Shown here one piece after another: positions 44,945 to 58,636 of a DNA stretch of 64,000 bases. Location: the NCBI RefSeq assembly GCF_001039355.2, contig NW_019774003.1, positions 396,191 to 460,190 on the forward strand, given 5' to 3'. The position numbers and the translations under genes were made by a program. This stretch comes from Lingula anatina (Eukaryota; Brachiopoda; Lingulata; Lingulida; Lingulidae). The notes beneath the pieces are model-generated. The model was not told the origin of the DNA, did no database searches, and saw nothing but the letters and a program-made list of their open reading frames with translations. The first letter of the stretch is position 1. Each line of letters opens with the position of its first letter.

Positions 44945-47900
44945 TCAATGTCTCCAACCAACTTCGTGTCCATTTTCCATCATTGGTTCCACAAATCCAC
45001 GGAAGTTCAATCCATCATGTGACCAACGTGCTCCATAACCTGAAAACAAAATAAAATACTGTCATCCTGACATTTCTCTAATCTAGCACTAGTTTATTAG
45101 AAAATATGACAAAAAATGATAATATGAAAAAATGAAAATCAAAGATTCTGTTTATATTATGATTGTCATACAGCAAAAGATAAACAAATAAGTCTACTGA
45201 ATATAAAAGCACCTGAAAGTATTCGTTTTATTCATTTGTATTTTGCCTTGAAATGTGAATGAAATGCAAAAGCCATTCAAGTATGTGCACATACTAGTAA
45301 CTATTGCCAGCACACAAATATGAGCAAGGTTTAATACACTATTAACACCATTTTTCCATCAAACTATACAAACAAATGAATACTAGTAAATATAAGTGAA
45401 CTCCAATTAACATATTTTCAGAAAAAAAATTATTTACCATCCTGTTGTCTAATTTCTAATATAAGTACTTCATTCTGAAAATCAAAAGAATACAAGTATT
45501 TTTATTCTTTGTGTGAAAAAATATATAATTCTTTTGAAAAACTTTTTTTATACTTCAACCGTATATTCATAAACAAATAGCACATAGCTGTATAATTTAC
45601 TTACTGCTTTTGCAAAATTTTTGATAGCTCACATCTAATGCATTAAGTATCAATACTAGCACTGTAAATGAATGCATACACATTTATTCTGAAGAGTAAA
45701 CTTGGGACTAAATTGATAACCGGTGGACTGCACACTTATTTAAAAAATAAACAATAAGAATTCTGAATCAGATTTTCTACTTACTGGCAAACTATGGATA
45801 TTAATCCAGGTGGCTTCATCTAATATTCTTGTCACAACTTTAAAGGCATGATCATTTTGTTTGGCAACGGCTGGAACAGAATTAGGAAACAACAATTGTG
45901 GACTCATTCCAACTAGTGTCATGTGTTCCGTAAACTGTTTAGCCTACTAGCTACATGTAGTCAAGTTGTGTGTGAAACTTTACAGTTATTTAAATTTACA
46001 ACAACTGAAACATTCATATATGTAAGAATGTACCTCTTCCTTTCATTTTGCTTTTCATCCTTTTCTTTTGATCACAAATCTACCACAAACAAGTTCATCT
46101 TCATTGTGTGGGATTTACAGATATATGATTAAAATAAATGATTCAGTAAGTCAGTGAATGACTAAATGATAGAATGGACATAGAAAGAAAGAAAGTAAAC
46201 TTACGCCCCTTAGCAGTTCCCCACCAGCTGACCGTGACGTCCCTGTGACAGTGCTTGGACAGAGCTCGGGCCCCTGTGGTCAGGTCACACGGTTTTATGT
46301 TGTCAGGTCTAGGGACATAAAAGAATAACACTTATACATTTTTCAACATTATTTAATGTTTACTAAATGTCTAACTAAGTAACATACCACACAATGTTCG
46401 AAAGACAAATGTTTTTTAACTGTCAAGCCCTGAGGGACACAGTCATATTAACTGAACAGACTATTGTTTTTGAAACATTATATGTCAATATTTCATTCTT
46501 TTTTTTTCTTTGAAAAACAAATGGTTCTTGGAGACAGTTTCTAGCAAAAATATATTAAAATCATCAAAAATCCCAAAAAACGATCTTTACCAATCCAAAA
46601 ATTTCAACTCTAGAGTTTATGTTTAATTGCTTACGATGCCTCTTAAACCTTTATACATCAAAAAAAGTAACATATTACTGTTGTGTGAAATTCACTAGTC
46701 TCCATCAATATTATGAGAGGGACAAAAAATAAAGAAACTAAGTTTAAACACAAAATCAGATTAAAAAATTCAAATATTCTCAGCAGTTTTAAAAATGGTG
46801 TACCTTGGTAATTAAGGGAGAAGTGCTGAAATATATATATATATTTTACTATATATGCCAATCTATAGTGCACTGAATATTTGCTACTTGGTATCATCAC
46901 CTGTGTTTAGAGTTGAAAGTATTCTCCAGGGTGGACCTTGGGGGTGGCCAGAGATCTTTTGAGCCCACAGTTCTCCTCATTCCTAACAAGTTCATCAAAC
47001 CCCTACGACCTAGTAACTGAAACAAAAATTCACAAAAGCTGAAAACTTTTTGATAATTTTTTACATTTTGTTATCAAGTCAAGTAAAATTAAGTTTAAGA
47101 TTTATTTCTATCCATCATACTATGTTTCTCTTTTCTATATTTGAAAACTTCAATATTAGAAAACTTCATTGTTCATTTTCTCTGAGAACTATTTTTTTTC
47201 AGGGTTATTAACAAATATTAACTCTGTAAACAGACTGGTACATTAAGAAATATTCTGATTTTACATCTTAAAAAAGGATACTTGCATAAGGCTACTTTTT
47301 TGTCATTTTTGCTATCTTTGAAACAGACTTCAAAGTTTGTTTGTTTTTTTTTTACATAATCCTCCTCATTGTGCAGGTATCTAGAAATAATTAAGCCCTG
47401 GATACCACCAATTTGCAGTAGTTATTATGAACAATTTTTTTCAAACTATTATCAGTGTTCTTCAATGTTTCTGTGGCCGTCACATCACATTAGACTAGAA
47501 GGACAGCAACTGATATTATATCTTATTAATTGAAGGAACTATCACAGTAACTGAGAGTTTACCTATTCTGAAGACTGTCTATAATGAAGAAGCTTTATCA
47601 CCTTCAGTATGCCCTCCAGCTTGTCTATCCTCTCACTACCACTAAAACTTGCCCAGCCAACATACAGGTCTTTTAGTCTGTCACCAGTCTGTGTTCTGAC
47701 ATCAGTGCTGCACATGGAATAACCAAATCACATCTCATATTTGATTTTTATTAGATGATGCATAAAGTTAATACAATATTCTACAATACTGAACTACAAT
47801 CAGAATCTGAGTTTGCTTTAAACAAATATTTTTTCCGGACAATATTATAATAAAGAACTCTTTCTAAATGATTATTTATAGGTTAAACTTTATACACTTG

Positions 47901-49957
47901 AAAAATCGCATTGTATATTTACAAAAAATACTGTTAGCTTTACATCAGACTATGGTTCTTTTTGTCTTCATTTATAAGTGTTTGTCACCGCATCTTTATT
48001 AACAGTGTTATTTCAACCAGCTTAATTGTTTCTAATTGTAGTGTACCACAAGTGTAATTGCCCCTTGCCCTTGTTACTATTCCTTGAGTTTAGGGACATC
48101 ATGTTCAAAAAAATCTAAATGGTGGCTAAAATGTTTTTTTCCCCTGTGGCAGAGTGCCATGATAGAGTTGATAAACCAGGGCACTGAAAAAAAAATGAAA
48201 CAAGCAGCTGGCAACCTTCAATGGAACCCCAGTAACTCTAGTTAAAAAAATAAACTTGATAACATGCTTATAGAAGTAAAGAAGACTAAGTGTAAGTATG
48301 GGGATAAGCTCAACCTCACTATAAATGGAACTAAATTATAAAGGCTTGTGTATAAGAGCATAAATGCCAAATATTTCTACCTGCATTACCTGGTCAATGT
48401 TGAGTTGGTTTCCTCTAGAAGGTTGTGTTTGGGTAATTTGTCCACTGGACAATTCCTTAAATAAATGAATAAATAAAAAATGAGTGATGAATCGAAAACA
48501 CATGCTTCACACATTCTTTGCTTCCATGTCTTTATCTATATCGTCAATAAAAAAGATCAACATTACTCATCTAGCTGTAACCAGAGTTTCAGAGTCCAAG
48601 CTAGCTGGCTTCTTTATTTTCAAATTTCAATACATTTCTGACTGTTGTGCCTGACCTTAAGCTGGCACTTCAAACTATCAAGTAGGTCCAATTAGCATGC
48701 ACATGTGGAGATTTGAAAATGAAGACGCTGCTACCAGTATCTAAGAGTGATATAAACTAATGTTGTCTGTATAATCATCCTCTAGTAAAACTATCTATGG
48801 TTTATCAGTGCAGAAAGTGCTAGGGTGCTATTATTTAGACTATAGTTACAACCTTGCTGTGATCACTTTGGGAGTGCGTTCACAATGAAACTATTGTTAC
48901 GGTACTAGGTAGTTTGAAACCAACTCCGTGGAGACTCTTGCTGAATGCAATCAGATTTATAGATTAACACACCTCCTCCTTACACTGATTAGAATACAGA
49001 AAAAGCTGGTGATTATACATGTACAAGTACATTGAAAACAAGAAGAGGCAGGTTAATCTGTAAATCTGTCCCCACATAGTTATTTAGAACGACCTAGCTA
49101 GTATGATACTCTCATTGTGAATGCGACCTTATCACTGACCCAGTCTCCATCCACTGACACAGTCTGGCAGATATTGCCAAGTAAAGTGGGTGGCTTGGAT
49201 ATCCCACCACCTTCAGGTCAGGCTCCTTGTATTGGTCAACTACTGGTAAGTCTTCTTGTAGAAAAGCATCCACATCCTCTTTAGTTATATCACTGTCCTC
49301 TAATGGACTGGAATGCAACACCTGCAAGATGACAATGATTGAAAATCAAATTATATATGAATTGTAACAACTAACATGTATATAAAGTGCAAAAGTATAT
49401 ATAAGGCATCTGTAACATGCAGATCAGACCATACAGGCACATGAAACAAACATGTCAAATGAATCAGACACATTTGATAATTGGCATTTAGACAATAGAC
49501 TTATTACAATGTATAAATTAAAATATATTATAAAACATTTCAAAAATTTTCATCTTAACAACAGGGTATGGCCTGTCTAAGAGAAGTAAATATTTTAACT
49601 GTTCTCATTTGTGTTTTTCTTATCAAATAAATTCATAAATCCCTACAACATTGACATGATACATGTATATTCAATATGAATAGACACAAGCAACCTTGCA
49701 ACAAATATTGAACAAAATATAAATGGGAGATAAAACCATATTTCACTTTCAAATATAACCTCCTAGCAAATCTACAGTAAAAAATCCAAGTCCCTTACAG
49801 CGTTGTCCTATCAATTTCTACATCAAGTAGCTAACTGCATATTTACCAGAAAAAAATTACCAGGCTTTTAATCAATTGTTAATGACTGCATGTACATGTA
49901 CACAATAAATTAAGTCACCTGCAAAAATAATGTAGAAACTTCCTCTTGCAGGGACAT
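44945..49957 (-). CDS. Uncharacterised nine-exon gene, predicted soluble 276-aa protein
   Basis: Exons, all in phase with consensus splice sites: 49957-49919, 49321-49140, 48455-48390, 47707-47602, 47016-46901, 46308-46205, 45870-45785, 45474-45438, 45039-44945. I do not recognise the family with confidence. There is no signal peptide or membrane segment. The N-terminal half is acidic (SSPLEDSDITKEDVDAFLQE). The C-terminal half looks like the conserved core: PDNIKPCDLTTGARALSKH, VSWWGTAKG, NDHAFKVVTRILDEATWINI, then GYGARWSHDGLNFRGFVEP and the terminal GHEVGWRH. The 37-bp eighth exon was required to keep the reading frame and gives LEIRQQDG, which continues smoothly into GYGARW. It shares a 214-bp head-to-head promoter with tepsin. 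My impression is that similar Trp/Gly-rich C-termini exist in uncharacterised eukaryotic proteins, but I cannot name one. Confidence 0.78.
48917..49105. repeat. Dispersed repeat related to 32657-32840
   Basis: Shares CTGAATGCAATCAG, a CACCTCCTCC stretch and AAGCTGGTGATTATAC with the repeat in the PTCD1-like intron. It lies immediately downstream of the second exon of the uncharacterised gene. Confidence 0.5.
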
Positions 49958-50171
49958 TGCCCTCCAGGGATTTGGAAAGCATCACCAAAGGCGTCTCAGT
50001 TTAAATGATGTAACCATTTAAAAAATCCTGCCAAATGAAAGTCGAATAAGGAATGTTAAGAGCTTTGTTTATGAGGCTCTACGAAAGGAACTTGCATGAG
50101 ACGACTCTTTAATGTCGTGAGGCGTATTTTATCCTACACTCTTGGTGATTTGAAGGCGAGAAAGTACCAAG
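49958..50171. promoter_or_regulatory. Putative bidirectional promoter
   Basis: 214 bp separate the start codons of the minus-strand uncharacterised gene and plus-strand tepsin, including both 5' UTRs. No TATA box is obvious on either strand. Such spacing is typical of head-to-head housekeeping pairs, and co-regulation is an inference. Confidence 0.65.
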
Positions 50172-53100
50172 ATGGTGGAAGAGGGAAAACAAATTTCATC
50201 TTTCCTTGATAAAATTTCGTTTCTTAAAGAGGTATGTAGTTTTATTTTCTCAGTTTTACTATAAATATCAGCCAAATATACATATTGATTCAAACTTTTA
50301 GCAAAATTATTTTTGGCGTTTGCTTACGCATTTTAGACATTAAAAACTAATCTCACATCCGTGATACTGATTCTAATAATCTAATTTATTTTAATCGAAA
50401 GGTCCAATCATGAATTAGATTATACAAATTTTTGTCGGGAATTAGAAAAATTGGAACCTAATTCTAGCCCTGAACTGAAGCTACGAAATTGAATAAGATG
50501 TTTAACTTGCTTTGATATATCCTTTTTTGTGACAATAGCAATGATATTATCATGATAGTTACTTGACTAGTTATTTACAGTGTCATCTTTGTTAAAATTA
50601 CAGTATCCCCTCCTGGAAAAGGCAACTGGAGATAATGAACAACCCACAGCTGGTTATATGTTTAAGGAAATAAACAGTATCCTTGTCACAGTCAAATATT
50701 CAAAGAAAATTTTATTTTAAATTCAGAGATTATCATTAATGTGGATGAAAGTCAGTGCTGCTTGAATTTGCAGTGAAAGAGCAGTCTGTACAATGTACAA
50801 TGTGTTGCAATGAAGCACAACACAACACAATACACCTGAAAAAAAAAAGTCCAGTAGCAAGTTTACACAGGAAACAGTCATTTATTTAAAAAAAACGGGG
50901 TAATAAAAAGCTAAATATATTACTGGGTTATTTTAAACTCAACCCAACTGAACAAATAGTTACTTGCTGCTGGACTGTTTAATTTTTCACATGTATTGCA
51001 TGGTTGTGCATTATTGGGCATTTTAGGTAGACCCATGTAAGAGTGATAAAATAATGGTATATCATCTCTGCTGGTAACATCATGGGGCAAAAGTGGCAAA
51101 ATGTATTATGTGCATTTAATCCTTGAAGTAATTTTTGGTAAAGCAGAAATATTGATAAGTACAGTTTATTGCCAGCATATTCTGTTAAAAGGATGTACAT
51201 GATATAAAAAAACTTGACCCACCAGATAAAACCAAATCTTGAAAGTGAATTGAAATAATGAAGTTTATTTAACTCCTGATACTATGATGTACAGAAGGCT
51301 CTGCATATCTAATTTAAGGAGTCTGATATAATAAAAATAAATAATTATTAACAGCAATAGCTTTGACCATGTTTTTATTTATCCAAAAAAAAAAAAAAAG
51401 AATGCTAAGTAGGTGCTGGTATGAGCTTAGTACCAGTAATTTAAGATTTTTTTATATATTAATATTTAGTTAAATAAAGATAACATATATTAACCCAGTG
51501 GTAGCATATCAGAAGATGGTTAACTGCAATCACTATCACATTAGTTCTTGATGCTATTCAAAAGTACTTGCCACCTACAAACTCTCACGTCAGACAACAA
51601 TAATAATTACTGATATTGCCTCTCTCCTTTGGAGAATATTTCAAAAGTTATCCTCTTCAAATAATTATAAAACTGTTAACATCCACGGACATCTGCTCTC
51701 ATACTTATGTAACCTTTCCATAACACTGGATTTATGCGAAGATATCGTGCATATATCGGACTGGGAAGGACATTCTCTTGAATGGTATCCTGGTCAAAAT
51801 TGCCTGGGAATGACTGAAAAGATTATTTTAAAGTTAACGATGAAGCTTTGTAGATGATTCTTGTAAATTTTGTTATTGACATGTTTACATTGTTTTAATT
51901 GATGACCAAGTGCTGTATTTCATAATAATTATCAAAAAAGGCTAGTAAATGAATCTTGATATGGATCTTCGTTGGATTTTATACCTGAATATGACCTTTG
52001 ACATCTTGGTATGCTCTCATTAACAGTGTGTTGTTACCATAATGGAGCTGATATTCTTGGACAAACTGTGGATATTTATGTCCTCCTGTGCCTATTGCTA
52101 TATTTCTCCCCTTTGTTAAAACTGCAGTTATTTTTCTAACTCTTCCAAAGTCAAACTGCAGCCACTGGTATCTGTTCTGTGTTTGTGGTGCCCAGCTCCC
52201 TGAGAGTTTACCATCTTGTATTGAGTATATTCTTGCAGCTTCCTCATATGGATATATGGATGAAGTAACTTTAATCTGGGCACCTGGGAGTGGATTTTTT
52301 CCAGACACCAGCAGACTTTTACAGTCCTCTGGAGGAAAATGTGATTTGTACTGCTGCTTTTGCTGAACAATCTGTTGTCTCTGTTGATTGATTTGCAGCT
52401 TTTGCTGTTCTATTTGCTGCTTTTGAAGTTCATGCTCTCGTTTTTGAAGTTCTAACTGTTGCTTTTGCTGATTAAGCAACTGCATTTGTTGCATAAGTAA
52501 CAATGACTGTGAGTTCAGTAGCATGGCTTGGTGTTCAACCTTAAGCTGGAGCTTAGAGACAGCAGAGTACAGGTCTCCTGTGCCTACTGCAGTAGAGGTT
52601 GGACTGGGTGCTGGTATAGCAGGAACACAGTAGAGTGTGGCACATAATGTCACCAACAGCAGAGCTGTCTTGGATGATAGTGGAGACATCCTGCTCTATG
52701 TGATGTTCACTGTCAAATAATTTAGAACTGTTTAGCTTAACACAATCACGTAAGCAGTTGATACAGCATACTGTATCAGTCTAAAGATCAATTGCTGTAG
52801 TTTGTTATTAGTTTGATTAGTTTTTGTGTTATCTGTTCAAAGGTTATATATGTGAAGTAGGGATTTGTCTTATCTTTCAAGGTCAGCTTTTTGGTATGGA
52901 TTTATTTGATAGAAAAGGTTACTTGTTAAAAACTTACAATTAAAATGAAAGTATTTTAGATGTTTTGATCAATGCACCAGACCTTAGATTGATTGATTTT
53001 AAATACAATAAAATGACTTATACACACAATGTCATCTTCTGAATCAACTGTCATTTACTAGATAAGTTATAAAATACAGAACAAACAATGAGTTACTAAT

Positions 53101-56100
53101 AAAGGGACATATAAGTTCAAGTACTAGCTGCCTGACTGGGTGTATTAATTTTTTTTCTGTTTAAGATAATGTTTTATAGTCTTGTGACCTTGCACGAAAA
53201 TCAGCCAAGTAGTCAAACAATGGCATATTCAGTTACATGAACTAGGATGCCTTAATTTTTTGTGTCACCCACCTTTTGCATCATTATATAACTGACATAA
53301 ATAAATAATAATTTTGTTCATTGACAAATAATTCCTTGCATCAGCACAGCAAATCTTTGTTATCTTAATGTAATCTAATTAAACAAGAAATAGCTTGAAA
53401 AGAAATTGTAATATAAAGACCTGTGTGTTTAGATTATTTTCAAAGTGTTATATTCCATGAAGATATAAAAAGATATTTCATATGAATCGGGATCCCACTG
53501 CCAGTCATTGCTGAGTTATTTGGTTGATAAACTGGATTCCAAATCTTACCATGTTAAACTTAAGGTAGGTGTGTTATGTGTGTGCATGGTACATATGTGT
53601 TATTAACATATATGTATACACACACACACATATATGCAGAGTGTGTGTGTGTGTGCGTGTTCATGCATGCATTTGTATTTTTCTGCCTATTTTATACCAA
53701 ATTCATAGTTTATACCAAAGAAAGTTGCATATTCAGGTGCATGAAATGCTTAAATTGTAGCACTGAATGAAATTCAGAATAATTTTGCATTAAAGGAAAC
53801 AAATGAAATCCTAATATGATACCAAGTAATTCAAAATATAATTTTAAATTCCTTTGAATTTTCAGGTGATAAAAATAATGAGATACCTTGTGGACAATGG
53901 CCACCATGAATTTGTGGAGGGACTGAGGAAAAAGTCCAGGGGCATCAAGGAAGCGGAAAGTGAGATTTTCAAACTTAATTATACTTTCAAAAAATGACAA
54001 GATAAAGTTATCATGCTATTTTCATTATTGAATACACTCAGTCAGCTACAACAAAGCCACTATAATTAATTGTTTATCCTGGTATAGGTTTTTAGTGTTA
54101 TCTCATTTAATCTTGTATCACCATATTGTTCTTGTTACAATTGTATAGTTACCATAATATGCACCGGTAAGTGAAATGAAATAATTTCTTTTTAACAGCA
54201 CATGTTTTGCATTTTATTTTGGTGACCAGACTTTTTTAAATAAGTCAAACTTCAAAGGTGTTTTTTATGCAAAGTCAAACATAGTAAATATTTATTCCTG
54301 TGTAGGTTTTGGGGGTCCCCCAGATCCTCTCCATGGCAACACACCTTATGAGACAGTAAGAAAGGCAGCCAAGGTAAGGGCAAAGTCACTTTATATCTAA
54401 CAACTCTACGTAATATATCTGAAAAGATTATTTTTTGGATTATTCAGAAATGTCTAAATCTTTTATCATACAAACTCCAGTCACACAAATAAAAGAGAAA
54501 ATTTCTGCCATGAAAAAAATAGATACGTAAGTAGAACATGTAAAAGCAAAATAAATAAATGACAGAAATAATAATGATGACAATAAAGTTGATGGCACTA
54601 CATGTATAATATACACTGTTTTTATAACAACACATGGTGTACTATTAGAGTTTTGAATAGTTAATGTTGTTTTACTGGTTTGTGATATCTTCATCCCAGG
54701 AGCTGTCCCAGCAGTTGTACAATGAGACTGGCATGCAGCACAGAACAAGGCCACCAGAGGGCAGGATTGAGGCTGGTTAGTGGAAAGATTTATTGTTGTA
54801 TGATCACTCTTGTGTGGTATTCACATTACACTGTACTGGAAAGTTTCACTGTATATTTAGCTCATGGCTTATAAGAATAAAGGAAGGTTATACTTGCAAC
54901 TTTGGCAACAAGAAAGAAGATGACAAACATAAGCAGTACACATTTACTGCGTTTGAGTTTTTTTTATTGTTTTTTATTGTAAACTTTCCATTTCAGTTGG
55001 GATTAGTGGTTCTACTTCGTCTGGTTTGGAAGGCTTTGGTAACAGCCCCAACAAAACAACAAGTAAGTTTGCTACTGTAGCACTAATTGTAACAGTTTTC
55101 TTTTGTAAAGTCAATGAAGTGAAAATTATAATGTTGTGAGTACATGTAAATTGCAGATCATGATTATAATTTACATGTATATATAGTTAATTGAAATATA
55201 GATCTATAACAGTTACCATAGATCTCGTAACAATAAGGCTTGATTAGAATAAAATCAAAATTCTGTTCAAGCAGTTGGTTTTAGTATTTTATGATTGAAT
55301 GATAGATGGTTTGTATTTTAATACAAAAAAGATATTATCAGCACCCAATGATTTTGGCACAGTAAATACTGAAATTAACAAGACAGAGACTAAGCTTTTT
55401 GTATATATTATTCAGTTGAATTATGCATAAAATAAATAAAGTAATACATGTTTTTAAGAACTGAATGTACTTTGTCTTGTTAGTCTCAGTCCTTTTTTTT
55501 TTACATGCAGAAAGCCTTGGCTCCACAGTGGTCAGTGGCCTGAGAAGTCTTGCGGACAGTCTTTCTGACCACAGTGAGACCACAGCCAGGACAAAAGCTG
55601 CAGATTTCAAGCGTCCATTTGACCAGTACACCAGAGTTAGACTCCAGGAGGCAATTTCTCCTGGAAAATCTCAAGAGAACAGCATTACTGATACACATAG
55701 AGGAACACAGAAAGGTACTGTAATTGTTTAATATAAGAATGTATATAATCAGATATGTATTTATATCTACCCAGCCAATGTGGCATTATGAATTTGCATC
55801 AAACCATGATATGTACAATTTTGAATTCAAACCATGGCGTGCAACTTTCTCACAGCATAAATTATTGTCCTGAAGATATCCTAATTTCTTTCACAACTTC
55901 TATGACCACCTGGACTGTTTTTACTGTCGTAAGTATTGATTGAACACAGAGTATTCAAACTACACCCAGGCTTATAGTTTGCTATTTCTCCTCTTTGCTC
56001 ACTGGTACATTTTAATGTACAATCTTTAACGAGATTGAACGGTAACACTGATAATAAAAGTATTTCTGGACCTTGGTTTCTCTGTTATAATACATGCACT

Positions 56101-58636
56101 CCTCTGGGTATATATCATGAAATATGTACCAAATGGAAATAACATGTCAGGCAAAGTTTCAGCATACATGTTATATGTTTTTGTAACAATATGTCTTTCA
56201 GATTTTGATTTATTTTATTTTTGGAAAGTTATAGTCATTTTGACATGCAATACTTAATGAATAAATAAATGGATAAATAAATAAATAAAAGAGCAGGAAA
56301 GAGAGACAATCTTGAATTATTGAGTTCAGTTTTTACTTTTCTTTTTAGCTCGGGTAAAAGGACGACCAGGAGGAGGTTGGGATGATGATGAGGAGGAGGA
56401 GGTAGTAAGTAGTGGTTCTGGAAGTCAACTGGGAACCAGTTCTAGCTGGAACCTGCATGACAGATCAACTGGACACAGTGCTGGTAGTAATGAGTTGTCT
56501 GACAGGTAATTGTTATCTTTACCTTTAAGCTTGCCTTTGTAAAGCTAGTTTTTCTCCCAAATGCTTGAAGCAGGGATGAGAGTTTTCCACATATTTGCGA
56601 ATTTCATTCTTTTGGGGAGCCAAATTATCATTGGCCTAGGCAGCACTTAGACCCAACACTGTATTTTTTGCACTAAATAGCAGACTCAACCCTATTGAAG
56701 GTGCATATTAAGCAAGCACTTATGTCCAATTATTATTGCCAGTTAAATTAATCTATTTCCTATTATTCGCTGACCAGGATGAATTCCTTGACTGTGAGTG
56801 ATGACTGGTCATCTGAGGTCCAGGCAGTCAACCAGTTTACCTCAAAGAGTGCCAAACTACTCCCTTCTCGGAGAGAAATCCAGGAGTTCCTTAAAAGGTA
56901 TACTTGGAAAGTTGTGTTATGTGCAGTTATGTCACTTTTCAGTGATCTCTAAAACTAAAGGTGCTTGTTGTATTTTTAAAAAATATTATTTGACTTGGTT
57001 TAGTAAGCTTGACTTTAACAAGCTTGGTTTTATCTTGCTTGCCTCAGAGGTCATTTCAAATGAAATACATGTTGACCTAAAGAGCTTGGTTTAATTTTTA
57101 TTAGCCATTTTTAAAAACTTGACTGATAGGTTATGTAAAGATGTTATATGCAGCTCTGTTTTTTTTTTTTTTTTTTTTTTTAATTTTTCATCAGCAAATA
57201 CACTCTGCAGCATTCTTTTCATAAAAGGTTTTTTTTAGGTGCCAAATATTGAACTGTGAAAAAATAACAGACTTGTTAAATGATGCTCTCACTTCTACAA
57301 ATGATGTGATGCTCATGGTAGGTGGTATTGGAGACTAAAGCAATTATCCAGGCCATCTCTAATGAATTTCTTCAGAAAACTAAGAGCATGATAAGCATCA
57401 GACTGCAATTGAATATTTTTTTAGATACTTTTAGTATCCAACAAATACAATTGTCAGTGATTCTTAGTCACAGCTTTTTCAGGTGTCTGTTTCTCAAAAA
57501 AATTATAATATTTCAGTCTTATAGTCTTAAACCGATTAATATACATTGTGAACTACTCTAATTTTAAAAACTGACCTGAAATCTCCTATGAAACGATTTA
57601 CCCATGTTAATGTTAACACTGAGAGTGACAGTCAATATGAAGATTATCACAATTTGCTGTAGGGATGTAGTTAAGGACTAAAATAAAAGAGGCAAATGGT
57701 CATTAAGATTCTTTGTGAAACACAGCATAGTCAGCTAAAATTCTTAGCAGTTAAGTCTTTGCTTTGAAAAATATATAGACCCTAGATTAGCAAAAGTGTA
57801 GTTGACACAACCCATGTTTTGGGATGTAGCAACTCCAGACTTCCCTCTCCAGACGAATAGATTGCAGTTATGTGATTACTATTGAATGCTACCTTTTTCA
57901 GCGGTGCTTACTTCTGTTGGAAGCAATGATGCGGTCAGATCTTTTCACCGTGGACCAGTTGACTTTGGTGTTCAGCAAGAACCTTATTATGTTGTATCAA
58001 CATAAAGAAGGGGCAGTCCAGGCCAAGGCCAGAAAGGTCAGTTTTACTGTATGAGAGCATATTTGTTGTATGGATGCTAGGAGGGGATGGGGGGTAATAA
58101 AAATCTTCTGCGACACAGTCACTGTGGTCAATTTGTAATGCATACATGATAAATTTAAATCCTTAGGAATTGTTTTTATTTTATAAAATGGAATTATGCT
58201 TGATGCTATGATGGTGTTATTACATAAGTTTTTATATAAAAGAGAAGTACAAATATTATCTGATATCATGTTAGAGATTAATTTTGTATTCCAGATAATT
58301 CGACAGATGGAAAAACTTTCCAAACACTCAGAAGTCTTTTCAGTCATACCTGCAACTAGTTCAACCAACACAATCCCCATGTCTTCAAGCTCAACTAACA
58401 CAATGAATAAGTCTTCCACTGGTACTTCCATTGATGGACTTGCACAAAGTTCAGATACAAGCTTAGTGGCACCATTTTATGTTAGTACAGATACACTGTT
58501 GATAAATAATTCTGGCGAGGAGGTAGATAGTGGACTGGATAATGGCAGTGAAACCAATACCGATAGCTTTGCTGACCTGCTGGATAATGTACCATCTTTA
58601 CTAGAAACTGAGGGAGAAAGAGGCGAGGATAGCTGA
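50172..58636 (+). CDS. TEPSIN: Tepsin (AP-4 accessory protein, ENTH-like domain)
   Basis: Thirteen exons in phase: 50172-50231, 50604-50676, 53473-53564, 53866-53959, 54306-54373, 54700-54775, 54997-55062, 55511-55714, 56349-56505, 56778-56897, 57239-57317, 57902-58036, 58295-58636; predicted 521 aa. Residues 1 to about 130 match the tepsin ENTH domain, including GYMFKEI, LLSYLVDKLDSKSYHVKLK and the diagnostic FGGPPDPLHGNTPYETVR block. A low-complexity Ser/Gly linker with an acidic DDDEEEE patch follows. About residues 290-410 form a second helical, VHS/ENTH-like region (RREIQEFLKRCQILN, CLLLLEAMMRSD, QHKEGAVQAKARKIIRQME). The tail is Ser/Thr/Asn-rich and ends DSFADLLDNVPSLL, where vertebrate tepsin has short AP-4-binding motifs. 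Tepsin acts on AP-4 vesicles at the trans-Golgi. Exon 3 has a weak pyrimidine tract but is required by phase and homology. Its second intron holds an antisense gene. Confidence 0.9.
51676..52689 (-). CDS. Secreted coiled-coil protein with discoidin (F5/8 type C) domain, nested in a tepsin intron
   Basis: Two exons: 52689-51985 and 51813-51676; predicted 280 aa. Residues 1 to about 27 are a signal peptide (SSKTALLLVTLCATLYC). Residues about 50-115 are a Gln/Leu-rich coiled coil with seven-residue spacing (LQKQQIEQQKLQ, NQQRQQIVQQKQQ), suggesting oligomerisation. The rest is a discoidin domain bounded by the usual cysteine pair, from EDCKSLL to the terminal RADVRGC. Typical features are SGSWAPQ, WLQFDFGRVRKITAVLTKG, YPQFVQEYQLHYG and ARYLRINPVLWKGYISMR. 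Discoidin domains bind glycans, lipids or collagen. A chain made only of coiled coil and discoidin resembles secreted lectin-like or bone/shell-matrix adhesion proteins. It is transcribed opposite to tepsin, entirely within 50677-53472. Confidence 0.88.
53637..53660. repeat. TG/CA-rich microsatellite in a tepsin intron
   Basis: TGTG run with interruptions, close to a short CACACACA run at about 53619-53629; open frames across it are spurious. Confidence 0.7.

Noticed and set aside
44945-45039. Direct splice from the seventh to the last exon of the uncharacterised gene
   Set aside because: It would shift the frame and end after ten codons. Inserting the 37-bp exon 45438-45474 restores a long, well-composed C-terminus.
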